DNA of 64,000 bases from Comamonadaceae bacterium (GTDB lineage: Bacteria; Pseudomonadota; Gammaproteobacteria; Burkholderiales; Burkholderiaceae_C). The stretch covers positions 1 to 64,000 of the forward strand of contig JAIYAR010000007.1 of NCBI GenBank assembly GCA_027488985.1, in the 5' to 3' direction. The notes under the pieces are model-generated. The model did not search any database, had not been told where the DNA came from, and saw only the letters and a list, made by a program, of their open reading frames with translations. The position numbers and the translations under genes were made by a program. How positions within the stretch are numbered: position 1 is the stretch's first letter; every line of letters starts with the position of its first letter. Shown piece after piece: positions 46,585 through 55,705 of the stretch.

Positions 46585-48042
46585 ATGTTGATGAAAACCG
46601 CCGCCCAAACCCTGGCCGAACAGCTTTACGCTGTGTTCGCCCAGCGCATCCGCGACCGCTTGCTGGCGCCCGGCGCGCGCCTGCCTTCGGTGCGCCTGTG
46701 TGCCCAGCAGCAAAAGGTGAGCCCGTCCACCGTGGTGACGGCCTATGACCAGCTGCTGGCGCAAGGCCTGATCGAGGCGCGCCGCAACCGCGGTTTTTAT
46801 GTGCGAGATTTGCCACTAGCGCCCATGGATAGTGCGCGGGAAGCTATGATTTCAGGAGCAAATGAGGCCGGCGCTGAAGGTGGCAGTTTGATGCTGACCA
46901 TGCCCCGCCAGCGTGCGCCGCTCAACGCCACGGCGTTGATCCGCGGCATGTTCCACGGCGTGAGTAACAAGCCCCAGCCCGGCATGGGCGTGCTGCCCAA
47001 AGAATGGCTGGAGACTACCTTTTTGGCCACCGCGGTGCGCCGCAGTTGCAGTGTGGAGGCGCTGAACGCCTTTTCCTTGCAATACGGTGAGCCTGCCGGT
47101 GACATCGGGCTGCGCCGGGCGCTGTCCACCAAGCTGGCGGGCCTGGCGGTACATGCTGCGCCGGAGCAGATCATTACCACCATGGGCGCCACCCACGCGT
47201 TGGACGTGGTGAGCCGCACCCTGCTGCAGGCCGGCGACTATGTGATGGTCGAAGAACCGGGCTGGGCCGTGGAGTTTGCGCGGCTGGACGCCTTGGGCAT
47301 GCGCATCCTGCCGGTACCGCGCCGGGCCGACGGGCCGGACCTGGAGGTCATGGCCAAATACTGCGAGGTGCACAAACCCAAGCTCTTTGTGAGTGTGAGC
47401 GTGTTTCACAACCCCACCGGTTTTTGTCTGTCCCCCAGCAGCGCTTACCGCATTCTGCAGTTGGCGAATCAGCACGACTTCCATATCGTCGAAGACGATA
47501 CCTACAGCCACTTCGCCCCCGACCACGCCACCCGCCTGTGCGCGCTGGACGGGTTACAGCGCACTATCTATGTGGCGGGCTTTGCCAAGATCCTCGCGCC
47601 CAACTGGCGCGTGGGCTATATGGCCGCCTCCAAGGACTTGGCCGAGCGCTTGTTGGATACCAAGCTGCTCTCTACCCTGACCACGCCTGCGCTATTGGAG
47701 AAGGCCATGGCTTGGTGCATAGACCAAGGCCAACTGCGCCGGCACGCCGAGCGCATCCGTACCCAGTTGGACGCCGCCCGCGCACGCAGCGTCAAGCTGG
47801 CGCTGGCCCATGGCTGCACCTTTGCGTCTGACCCGGTGGGCCTGTTTGGCTGGGTGGAGACCGGTGTGGATACCGATGCCTTGAGCCAGCGCATGCTGGA
47901 CGAAGGCTATCTGTTGGCGCCCGGCGCCCTGTTCCACGCCCGGCGCACGCCCAGCAGCCTGATGCGCATCAACTTTGCGTCAACCCAAGAGGCGCAGTTC
48001 TGGAAGACCTTTGCGCGGCTGCGGGATGAAAAAAACCGATAA
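46585..48042 (+). CDS. MocR/GabR-type regulator (GntR helix-turn-helix plus aminotransferase domain)
   Basis: A 485-residue fusion. The winged helix-turn-helix (about 8-75) has LAPGARLPSVRLCAQQQKVS and STVVTAYDQLLAQGLIEARR. A linker (about 76-92), encoded by a dispersed repeat, leads to an aminotransferase domain with FHNPTGFCLSPSSAY, EDDTYSHFAPDHATR and the likely PLP lysine in VAGFAKILAPNWRVGYM. MocR regulators sense PLP-bound amino acids. It is divergent from the eight-gene operon that it probably controls. Confidence 0.9.
   Translation: MLMKTAAQTLAEQLYAVFAQRIRDRLLAPGARLPSVRLCAQQQKVSPSTVVTAYDQLLAQGLIEARRNRGFYVRDLPLAPMDSAREAMISGANEAGAEGGSLMLTMPRQRAPLNATALIRGMFHGVSNKPQPGMGVLPKEWLETTFLATAVRRSCSVEALNAFSLQYGEPAGDIGLRRALSTKLAGLAVHAAPEQIITTMGATHALDVVSRTLLQAGDYVMVEEPGWAVEFARLDALGMRILPVPRRADGPDLEVMAKYCEVHKPKLFVSVSVFHNPTGFCLSPSSAYRILQLANQHDFHIVEDDTYSHFAPDHATRLCALDGLQRTIYVAGFAKILAPNWRVGYMAASKDLAERLLDTKLLSTLTTPALLEKAMAWCIDQGQLRRHAERIRTQLDAARARSVKLALAHGCTFASDPVGLFGWVETGVDTDALSQRMLDEGYLLAPGALFHARRTPSSLMRINFASTQEAQFWKTFARLRDEKNR
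46812..46859 (-). repeat. Dispersed repeat copy inside the mocR-type gene
   Basis: The plus strand reads GCCACTAGCGCCCATGGATA followed by GTGCGCGGGAAGCTATGATT and TCAGGAGC. It encodes the linker LPLAPMDSAREAMISGA. The left arm GCTATGATTTCAGGAGC is the reverse of the arm seen in other copies, showing that this arm can be inverted. Confidence 0.75.
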
Positions 48043-48061
48043 ATGCGATTAAATTACTTAA

Positions 48062-48090
48062 TTGTAAAAAATAAATAAATTGTTTAGTAT
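48062..48090 (+). promoter_or_regulatory. Promoter of the chemoreceptor gene
   Basis: TTGTAA (48062-48067), a 17-bp A/T-only spacer apart from one G, then TAGTAT (48085-48090), 27 bp before the ATG. It is a good sigma-70 match. No sigma-28 box is seen. Confidence 0.6.
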
Positions 48091-48117
48091 TTGCGCATCA
48101 ATGTGATTGGAGCGCGT

Positions 48118-49743
48118 ATGCAGCACCGTAGTCTGACCCTTAGAGCGCAACTGGCTCTGTCCTTCGGCACTCTGGTGCTGTTGCTTTTGTCAGCCTCCGG
48201 CTTGGGCTTGTATGCCGCTGAATCTGCGCACGATGACCTCGAAAACTTCATCCATGGCAGCAATGCACGGGACATGCTGGCTGAAGAAGTGCAAGTGGCC
48301 GTGGAGCGGCGGGCGATTGCAGCCCGTAACCTGCTGTTGGTGACGACCGATGCCGACCGCGACGATGAGTACCAACTCGCGGTCCGGGCCCATGAAGATG
48401 TGCAGAAACGCATCGCTGCACTGCAGGCCCGCATGAATGATGAGGGTGTGACTGCAGATGTAAAGGCATTGGCCGGAGAAATTGCCAAAGTGGAGGCGCA
48501 GTACGGCCCGGTCGCCCTTGCTATTGTGGACATGGCTCGCAAAGGCCGGCGGGAAGAGGCCGCAGACAAGCTCTCACGCGAATGCCGGCCCTTGCTGAAG
48601 GCCCTGATCAAATCCGTGGATGACTTTGGCGAAGCGACGCACCAAGCATCTGTGGCCACGGTCGAGGCGTCAGAAGTCAGCTATGTCCGGCTCCACCGGG
48701 CTTTGATAGCGATGTCGCTGCTCAGAACGGTAGTGGCGTCTGTCGTGGGCTGGGTCATGATCCGCCACCTCGACCGAGCACTGGGTGCAGAGCCGGCGGT
48801 GCTGAACCTCGCAGCTCAACGGGTTGCCGAGGGCGATCTCACCACCATGCCGATTCTGGTGTCGGCACCAGCAGGCAGTGTGCTGAGCTATATGGCCACT
48901 ATGCAAAGCAGTCTGGTGCAGATTGTGAGCCGGGTCCGGGGCGCATCAGATTCCATAGCCACCGGCGCGGAGCAGATCGCGGTGGGTGGTCAGGAGTTGA
49001 GCCAACGCACTGAGGAGCAAGCCAGTGCTCTGGAAGAAACCGCCGCCACCATGGAAGAGTTCACCGGCTCGGCCCGCCGTAGCGCTGAAAACGCCGGGCA
49101 TGCCAATCATCTGGCTCAAACCGCCTCAAATGTGGCAGGTCGCGGCGGTGAAGAGGTGTCTGCGGTGGTGAGCACCATGCGGGGCATCAATGAGAGTTCG
49201 CGCCGCATCAACGACATCATCAGCGTCATCGATGGCATTGCCTTCCAGACCAACATCCTCGCATTGAATGCAGCTGTCGAAGCGGCGCGGGCCGGAGAGC
49301 AGGGGCGCGGCTTTGCGGTAGTAGCGAGCGAAGTGCGCCACCTGGCCCAGCGGAGCGCAGAGGCCGCCAAGGAAATCAAGGCCCTGATCAGCGCCAGCGT
49401 GCAGCAAGTGGAGCATGGCTCCAGTCTTGTGGAGCGGGCAGGCCTCACTATGCAAGAGGTGGTGGATGCAGTCCAGCGGGTGGGCGCCATCGTGGGCGAA
49501 ATCAGCCACACCAGCCATGAGCAGGACACGGCGATTGCGCAGATCGGCGAGGCGGTCAGCCAGTTGGACAAGACCACTCAGCAAAACGCCGCACTGGTGG
49601 AGGAGAGCGCTGCCGCTTCTCAAAACCTGCAGCACCAGACGCAGGAGTTGGTGGATACGGTGTCCATCTTCAAACTCGATGCCGAGATGAACCTGCAGCA
49701 CAGCACCCGCCGTACGCCGAACCTGCGGTTGTCGTTCGCCTGA
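48118..49743 (+). CDS. Methyl-accepting chemotaxis protein
   Basis: A 541-residue receptor. Membrane helix 1 (about 9-32) and helix 2 (about 195-215) bracket a helical periplasmic sensor of about 160 residues, probably a four-helix bundle. A HAMP-like segment follows, then the signalling domain with the methylation stretch [20 protein letters not shown] and the hairpin tip [20 protein letters not shown]. It lacks the C-terminal NWETF pentapeptide for CheR/CheB. The ligand is unknown. An ATG at 48118 is used instead of the in-frame TTG at 48091, which overlaps the promoter. Confidence 0.92.
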   Translation: MQHRSLTLRAQLALSFGTLVLLLLSASGLGLYAAESAHDDLENFIHGSNARDMLAEEVQVAVERRAIAARNLLLVTTDADRDDEYQLAVRAHEDVQKRIAALQARMNDEGVTADVKALAGEIAKVEAQYGPVALAIVDMARKGRREEAADKLSRECRPLLKALIKSVDDFGEATHQASVATVEASEVSYVRLHRALIAMSLLRTVVASVVGWVMIRHLDRALGAEPAVLNLAAQRVAEGDLTTMPILVSAPAGSVLSYMATMQSSLVQIVSRVRGASDSIATGAEQIAVGGQELSQRTEEQASALEETAATMEEFTGSARRSAENAGHANHLAQTASNVAGRGGEEVSAVVSTMRGINESSRRINDIISVIDGIAFQTNILALNAAVEAARAGEQGRGFAVVASEVRHLAQRSAEAAKEIKALISASVQQVEHGSSLVERAGLTMQEVVDAVQRVGAIVGEISHTSHEQDTAIAQIGEAVSQLDKTTQQNAALVEESAAASQNLQHQTQELVDTVSIFKLDAEMNLQHSTRRTPNLRLSFA

Positions 49744-49854
49744 GTCTGCCGGGCAATCCGCAGCTGCTCGCGCTTTTGTAGCACGAGAGCCAGTGGACAT
49801 CATGCGTATACTAGTTAAACTCCTCTGAGTAACTATTCATAACCATGAGTCTCT

Positions 49855-51147
49855 ATGTGGAAAAAGCTTGGTGTTCCGGTTCCGATTGATGCTTCCCAGG
49901 TGGTGATCGGTCTTTATGTCTGGTTAGACCTGACCTGGGACGAGCACCCTTTCTTTTCCAGCCGGTTCATGGTGAAAACGGCGAAGGATGTGTCCATCAT
50001 CCAATCGTTGGACATCGAAGGAAAGCTCTACTTCTATAGCGAGCAAAGTACGGCGCAACCCGGCCCGCTGATCCCGAAGCCACTGAATGTGGATGAGGTC
50101 AAAGCGGCAGAGGAGCGCGCGGCCAAGGATGCCCTGGTAGCTGAAATGTTGGCCTTGGAAAAAGCCAAGATGGCCAAGCAAAAAGCCTTGCGCGATGCGG
50201 CATTGCGGGCCGACCAGGCTTGGGGCAATGCCGCCAGGGCGGCCAAAGCCGCCCTCAATGAGTTGCCGCGTTCGCCGAAAGTGGCAGGCAAGCAATTGGT
50301 GGATTTGTCGTCCGAAGCTGCGGCCATGGTGTCCAAGAACCGCGAGGTATTGCTGCACTTGCTGGGCGACAAGAAAGAGCAGGGTCCCCAGTTTCATGCG
50401 CTGAACTGTATGACGCTGGCCATGCTGGTTGGCAAAAAAGCTGGCATGAATGAACGTGGTCTGGCCGATCTGGCACTGGCAGCCCTCGCGCACGATGCGG
50501 GTGAGTCGCAGATCCCCCAACAGATTTTGAAGAATCCGCAGCGCAAGAAGCACGAAGAGGATTTCTTCCGGCAGCACGTCACCTTCAGTACCAAATTTGC
50601 CGAAGAGTCCGGCGCTTTCAGTCCGGACGCGTTGGCGATGATTTCGGATCACCACGAAGCGATGGATGGCTCGGGCTGGCCGCGCGGCAAACAAGGCGAT
50701 GCCCTGAGTGTTGGCGCACGCATTCTTGCCATCGTGGATCGCTACGACACCTTGTGCACCCCGGACATGCCCAAAGGGGTGCCGATGATGCCGGCCGAGG
50801 CGCTGGCCACCATGTTCCGTAACGAGTCCACGCGGCTGGACAAGGCGCTACTAAGTTTGATGATAAAGCTTCTGGGTGTGTATCCGCCTGGCACAGCTGT
50901 TCAATTGAGCGATGGCTCCCTGGCGCTGGTGATTGCGCCGGGTGCCAATTCGCTAAAACCTACGGTGCTTTTGTATTCACCCGAGCTTTCCAAAGACGAT
51001 GCGCCCACCATTGATCTGGCCGGCGAGTCAGACATCAAAATCGTCGAAGCGGTGCGACCGTCTACCCTGCCGCTGGATGTGTTCCAGTGGTTGAATCCCC
51101 AACAACGGCTGTCCTACTTTTTCTCGGTGGACGACACCAAAAACTGA
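49855..51147 (+). CDS. HD-GYP-like c-di-GMP phosphodiesterase with DUF3391-like N-terminus
   Basis: A 430-residue protein. The first 60 residues (VPIDASQVVIGLYVWLDLTW) resemble the DUF3391 domain that often precedes HD-GYP. A charged coiled-coil region (about 80-125) follows. The HD pair is His213-Asp214 in ALAHDAGESQIP, and a second histidine stretch is DHHEAMDGSGWPRG. The GYP triplet is replaced by Gly274-Trp275-Pro276. It may degrade c-di-GMP, or may only bind it; its place beside flagellar genes fits a motility role. It converges on the HDOD gene. Confidence 0.82.
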   Translation: MWKKLGVPVPIDASQVVIGLYVWLDLTWDEHPFFSSRFMVKTAKDVSIIQSLDIEGKLYFYSEQSTAQPGPLIPKPLNVDEVKAAEERAAKDALVAEMLALEKAKMAKQKALRDAALRADQAWGNAARAAKAALNELPRSPKVAGKQLVDLSSEAAAMVSKNREVLLHLLGDKKEQGPQFHALNCMTLAMLVGKKAGMNERGLADLALAALAHDAGESQIPQQILKNPQRKKHEEDFFRQHVTFSTKFAEESGAFSPDALAMISDHHEAMDGSGWPRGKQGDALSVGARILAIVDRYDTLCTPDMPKGVPMMPAEALATMFRNESTRLDKALLSLMIKLLGVYPPGTAVQLSDGSLALVIAPGANSLKPTVLLYSPELSKDDAPTIDLAGESDIKIVEAVRPSTLPLDVFQWLNPQQRLSYFFSVDDTKN

Positions 51148-51162
51148 TGGAGGCGCCTGCCG

Positions 51163-52383
51163 CTATGCGGTGGCTAGGCTACGCAACAGGGCGCGGTTGA
51201 CCTCATCAGTCGCAATCTGGTGGGCCCGGCAGACTTCACGGATGACTTTGGTATTGCGGCCTTCCAGAGCAGCTGCCACCTCCAGCCACGGGGAGTAGGG
51301 CCCTGTATGGGCCACCACAGCTGATGCCACTCGACCTGGGAGTGGCAGGCGGTGCAAGGCTGCGCCCAGGTTTTCGCCGAGCAGCAAATCCACTTGCGAG
51401 AAGACCCCGCACAAAAACACCTCGCGCCGCAAATCGTCTTCCACGCCGGCATCGGCAAGGCGCTCCATGATGCGGGCTCGCAGCACCATGGCGTGGCGGA
51501 TAGGGTCGAGATTGGTATCTGCACTGGCATGGGGCAGTTGCTCCATGAGCCAAGCGCGCAGGCGGCTGTAGCCCAAGGTCATCAGGCCTTGGCGCAGGCT
51601 GCTGACTTCGTTGCGCAAGCCTAGTGCGACGGAGTTGGCGAAGCGCAGGAACCGGTAGCAAAGCAGGGGCTCGTTGCCCATGGTGTGCTCAAGGGCTTCG
51701 AGCGACTCGTCTGCATCAATGGAGTGCACCAGGTCCAGCAACACCTGCCGGGCTGGCTGGATCTGACGGTAACGGTAGGCATACAGCATCTCTTCGGCGG
51801 GCCAACCGGCGACGCCCCGGACATGTTGCTGATCCAGCGCATGTTCCACCAACGCTTGGCTGGCGAGAGACTCGTAAAACTGGCCGGCATGCACCGGACT
51901 TTGGGTATGCCGGCTGCCGTGGTTGCCCCCTTCATGGCTTTGGCGCAGGGCGGCGCGCAGGGCACCGAGGGCATCTTGTGCTGTCAGCGAAAGCATGGCG
52001 GTGTGGAACCAGCCGGCTTCCTCTTCGCGGGGGTTCTCGCCGGGCTCGCCGCCCCACACGAGTTTGACGCCCCGCTGGTGCGCCTTACGGATACGCCCGG
52101 CCAGCAGGGCATCTCCCAGCCACGCGTGAGGAACTTCAAGCCAGATGTTGGTGGCTACGTTGTGCTCCAGCAGGTCGGACAGCAGGCCGGGGGCACGTGG
52201 ATGGAGCAGGCAGATTTCGCGGCGGGCAGGCCAGAGTTCCTGCAAGGACTCGATCAAGTGGTTCGCGTCTACCGCGCTGCTGCTTTCAGGGTCCAGCCAC
52301 AGGCGTACCCCTATGCGTTTGCGCCACTGGTCCCACACGGGCTCGTAGCCCATGGTGATGCTGCCGAGTACCGAGCTGCTCAT
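51163..52383 (-). CDS. HDOD domain protein with degenerate EAL-like N-terminus
   Basis: A 406-residue protein resembling the YuxH-type EAL-HDOD family. The N-terminal part (about 1-145) has EAL-like secondary structure but no EAL motif or metal ligands, so it is probably non-catalytic. The C-terminal HDOD domain (about 170-380) has EMLYAYRYRQIQPARQVLLD, MGNEPLLCYRFLRFANS and LGYSRLRAWLM. It starts only 4 bp after the flgL stop, as the last gene of the flagellar operon. Its role is not known; a signalling or scaffold role in flagellar control is plausible. Confidence 0.8.
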   Translation of the reverse strand: MSSSVLGSITMGYEPVWDQWRKRIGVRLWLDPESSSAVDANHLIESLQELWPARREICLLHPRAPGLLSDLLEHNVATNIWLEVPHAWLGDALLAGRIRKAHQRGVKLVWGGEPGENPREEEAGWFHTAMLSLTAQDALGALRAALRQSHEGGNHGSRHTQSPVHAGQFYESLASQALVEHALDQQHVRGVAGWPAEEMLYAYRYRQIQPARQVLLDLVHSIDADESLEALEHTMGNEPLLCYRFLRFANSVALGLRNEVSSLRQGLMTLGYSRLRAWLMEQLPHASADTNLDPIRHAMVLRARIMERLADAGVEDDLRREVFLCGVFSQVDLLLGENLGAALHRLPLPGRVASAVVAHTGPYSPWLEVAAALEGRNTKVIREVCRAHQIATDEVNRALLRSLATA

Positions 52384-52387
52384 GGCG

Positions 52388-53698
52388 TCAGCTGATGTAG
52401 TTGAAGAGTGACAACTTCTGCACTTGCGCGTAGGACTGCAAAGCTGCCTGATAGCCGGTCTGCTGGTTCTGGAAGTCGGCTACGCCTTTGATCATGTCGA
52501 GGTCTTCGGCTCTTGAGCGGTCTGCCTCCAGCTGGATGCTGCGACTTTCCTGGTTGGATGTGATACGGTCCGCCCGGTTCAGCAAGTCACCGGCCTGGCC
52601 GCGGATGGCAGAGACACGGTCCATGCCGATATCGAGGTTGTAAATGGCTTGCCCTACGGCTTGGGTCGCCGCATTGGCGTTGATGGCGCCGCCGATGTCG
52701 CGGATGGCATCGTCCATCACGCTGAAAATGCTGGGGTTGGGGTCCACCGTAATCACATCGCCGGCAGCGGGGGTGCCTGTGATGGTGAGCGACAAGCCGG
52801 GCATGCCGGTGATCGCCGGCGGGCCCACCTGATCCGCAATCAACACTGAAACAGGCTTGTTGGACGGGTAGTCAGGCACCGTGAACGGACCTACCTCGTA
52901 AGGCGGGCCGGGGAAGGTGGGCAAATCGCCCGTGGCTGGAATTTCCTCAATGATGTAGCTGGTGGAACTGGTGCCTGCCGTAGCCCCGGGCACCACAGCG
53001 CCGAAGGTAATTTTGTAAGTTGCGCGGGTCACCTGGCTGGAGTCCGTCACGCTGACGTTGCCGGTCCCAAGCGTGCGACCTACCGGAATCGTGCTGGTCG
53101 TGACGTTGTAGGCTCCATCGCGTGCCGGCTGGTGCATGAATGCGCTTTCGCCATCCAAAGAACTCACGATGGCTGTTTCGCTGGTCGCCGTTTGTCCCGG
53201 AAGTCCGTTGTAGGTGTAGTCGGGTGCAGTGGCTGTGGGGCCGGTGAATGGGACAGTGGCGCTAGCCAAGGCTCCGAACAGGGGTTGACCATTGGTGTCA
53301 GTTCGGTTGGCGTAGCCCAATATCTGCTCACGTAGGCCTTGCAGTTGGTTGGCGATGGTTTTGCGTTCTGCGGGGGTGTGGCTGCCATTGCCGGCGCTCA
53401 CCACCAGTTCGCGGAACTGCTGGAGTGCATCGACCACGTCGCCCAAGGTGCTTTCGGCGCTGGCAATGGTGTTGCGCTGCACCTCCAGTGCACGCTGGTC
53501 GGTGGCAATGCGGGAGAGTCGCATCAGCGAGCGCTCGGCCTGGGCGGCTGCCGTCGGATCATCACTGGGGCGTACGACCCGCTTGCCTGAAGTGAGATTC
53601 TCCTGCAGGTCAGAGAGTGCTGTCTGGCGCTTGGAAAGGTTGCTCAGCGCGTTGTCATAGGCGTTGGCAGAGCCGAGGCGGGATAAATTGACGGGCAT
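52388..53698 (-). CDS. flgL: Flagellar hook-associated protein FlgL (HAP3)
   Basis: A 436-residue junction protein between hook and filament. The N-terminal helix region (NALSNLSKRQTALSDLQENL, SGKRVVRPSDDPTAAAQAER) and C-terminal helices (GVADFQNQQTGYQAALQSYA) are flagellin-like, as usual for FlgL. The central part is variable and Pro/Thr rich. It lies 18 bp after flgK. It assembles outside the cell through the flagellar type III export system and needs no signal peptide. Confidence 0.95.
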   Translation of the reverse strand: MPVNLSRLGSANAYDNALSNLSKRQTALSDLQENLTSGKRVVRPSDDPTAAAQAERSLMRLSRIATDQRALEVQRNTIASAESTLGDVVDALQQFRELVVSAGNGSHTPAERKTIANQLQGLREQILGYANRTDTNGQPLFGALASATVPFTGPTATAPDYTYNGLPGQTATSETAIVSSLDGESAFMHQPARDGAYNVTTSTIPVGRTLGTGNVSVTDSSQVTRATYKITFGAVVPGATAGTSSTSYIIEEIPATGDLPTFPGPPYEVGPFTVPDYPSNKPVSVLIADQVGPPAITGMPGLSLTITGTPAAGDVITVDPNPSIFSVMDDAIRDIGGAINANAATQAVGQAIYNLDIGMDRVSAIRGQAGDLLNRADRITSNQESRSIQLEADRSRAEDLDMIKGVADFQNQQTGYQAALQSYAQVQKLSLFNYIS

Positions 53699-53716
53699 GA
53701 ATAGCTCCTAGCGGCC

Positions 53717-55687
53717 CTAGCGGCCAAGGCCCTGAATCAGGGTGTCAAATATGTTTTGAGCAATCTGAATCATCTTTGCCGACGCCTGATAGGCTTGTTG
53801 AAACTGGATGAGCTTGGCGGCTTCTTCGTCGAGGTTGACGCCGGACACGGCGGTCCGGTCTTTCTCCAGATTGGCCGCAATCGTGCTGGACACTTCTGCC
53901 GCATAACCAGCGCTTTGCGTACGGATGCCGATCTGCGAAATCGCGCTTGCATATCCATCGGTCAGCACAGCACCGTCGAACATGGGTTTGTCACGCAGCT
54001 TCATCAGTGCGGTGGCATTACCGCTATTGAGTTTGAGGTCGAGCTTGTACACCGGGTCCTTGACATCGACTACGGTGAATGTGTCCCCCGCCTGGGGTGT
54101 CCCGGTGAGCTTGAGGCTCCAGTTGGCCAACGGGTCTACCGCTGTGATGGCGGTATTGGGGTCGAAGGTGTAGGTGGTTGTATTCGCGGTGGGCAACTCG
54201 TCACTGCGGGTGTAGGTGGTTGCGCTGGTGAACGTAAGTCGCACTGCGGCGTGCGGGATCGCAGTTTGGTTGTTGCTCAGTGCGGTGAGCGAGACTTGTT
54301 GCAGGCTTCCCTTGTTCGTGGTTCCCATGGCGCCGGCCACCGGGCTGGCTACGGCCAACTGACGCGGGGTGGAAAAGACTCGGGAAATGTTGCTGACCGA
54401 GGTGGCATAGGGCTTGAACAAAAATCTGTCGCCCAGGTTGGCAGCTCCTGCGTTCTGGTTGAAGACCAGTCCGTCAACCACTGCCAATGCGGGCGCCGCA
54501 GGCGCGGGTGTTTGGGGGAAACTGGTGACTTGACCGTCCGACATCCGGGTGATGGTTCCTGATGTGCCGGACGTAAATGTCAGTTCGTAATCGGACGCGG
54601 CAAACTTGGTGGCATCCGAGATGCCCAATGACAGGGAAGCATTGCCCGTGTTCAGGGTGGCAGGAGCCTGCGGTATCCGTATGTTGGCTGTCGTATTGAT
54701 GTCGATCTGAGAGAATAAGTTGCTACCTGGGTTGCCATCCAGATCCAGTCCCAATCTATGTTGGTCGTTCATGGCCGTAGTGATGGCCAATGTGAGCCGG
54801 CCCAGCAGGTTGCGCCCTTCCACGAGGTCACTGTTCTGGAAGCGGATCAGGCCGGCCACCTCGCCACCTCCCAGCGCCTGGTCATCCAGGGGCACCAACT
54901 GGCCATCACGCTCGATGGCCAGTTTGCTCAACTGGGGATCACCGAAGTCGTCGTTGATGATGGATACAGGGGACACATTGGTGCCCAGAACAAGAGGCTG
55001 ACTTCCGGCAATAAAAATGCCGACCGTACCATCGGCTGCAGGGATGGACGTTGTTTGCACATACTGATTCAGTTCGCGAACCAGTTGATCCCGCCGGTCC
55101 AACAAATCATTGGGTGGCTGTCCGTTACCTTGTGCTTTGGCGATGGAGTCGTTGACGCTGGCAATACCGGTTGCCAGGTTGTTGATTTTGTCAGCGATTT
55201 GATTCAGCTCTTGCGTGACGCTGGGACGCAGGTCGTCCAGCGCCTGAGCCGCAGCCCGGAAGCGACCAGCCGTCTCGTCTACCCGTGTGAGTGCCACGGT
55301 ACGAGCTGTCAGGTCGGACGGTGCGCTTGCCACATCGGAAAAGGCGTTCATCATGTCGCTGATGGACGCGCCCAGGCCGTTGCTGCCTCCGGAAAAAATA
55401 TCCTGGAGTTGTTTCAGGTTGTTGGAACGAACGACATCCGAGCTTTGTGTGGAGCTGGCCAGAGTGGCCTGACGTGTCAGAAAGGCGCTGAAGTTGCGTT
55501 GGATCGTCTGAACGTCTACGCCTTTGCCCACATAACCGCCACCGGAAAACTGTCCCTCAACGGCTTTCAACACGACGTTTTGTCGCGAATAACCGGGTGT
55601 GTTGACGTTGGCAATGTTGTTGCCGGCGGTTTGCAGTGCGATCTGGTTCGCCTGCAGTGCGCGGGTGCCGATGTTGAGAACGCTCAT
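53717..55687 (-). CDS. flgK: Flagellar hook-associated protein FlgK (HAP1)
   Basis: A 656-residue protein with the conserved N-terminus MSVLNIGTRALQANQIALQT and NNIANVNTPGYSRQNVVLKA. The C-terminal heptad region VNLDEEAAKLIQFQQAYQAS and MIQIAQNIFDTLIQGLG is typical of FlgK. It caps the hook and joins it to FlgL and filament. The length is near the upper range for the family because of a Thr/Ala-rich middle. Confidence 0.96.
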   Translation of the reverse strand: MSVLNIGTRALQANQIALQTAGNNIANVNTPGYSRQNVVLKAVEGQFSGGGYVGKGVDVQTIQRNFSAFLTRQATLASSTQSSDVVRSNNLKQLQDIFSGGSNGLGASISDMMNAFSDVASAPSDLTARTVALTRVDETAGRFRAAAQALDDLRPSVTQELNQIADKINNLATGIASVNDSIAKAQGNGQPPNDLLDRRDQLVRELNQYVQTTSIPAADGTVGIFIAGSQPLVLGTNVSPVSIINDDFGDPQLSKLAIERDGQLVPLDDQALGGGEVAGLIRFQNSDLVEGRNLLGRLTLAITTAMNDQHRLGLDLDGNPGSNLFSQIDINTTANIRIPQAPATLNTGNASLSLGISDATKFAASDYELTFTSGTSGTITRMSDGQVTSFPQTPAPAAPALAVVDGLVFNQNAGAANLGDRFLFKPYATSVSNISRVFSTPRQLAVASPVAGAMGTTNKGSLQQVSLTALSNNQTAIPHAAVRLTFTSATTYTRSDELPTANTTTYTFDPNTAITAVDPLANWSLKLTGTPQAGDTFTVVDVKDPVYKLDLKLNSGNATALMKLRDKPMFDGAVLTDGYASAISQIGIRTQSAGYAAEVSSTIAANLEKDRTAVSGVNLDEEAAKLIQFQQAYQASAKMIQIAQNIFDTLIQGLGR

Positions 55688-55705
55688 GGTCCGTCGCCTT
55701 GTGGG

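Noticed and set aside
50846..50898. A possible further copy of the dispersed repeat inside the HD-GYP-like gene (GCTACTAAGTTTGATGATAA)
   Set aside because: Only the GCTACTA and AGCTTCTGG words resemble the family; the GCGC centre is lost. Too weak to claim.
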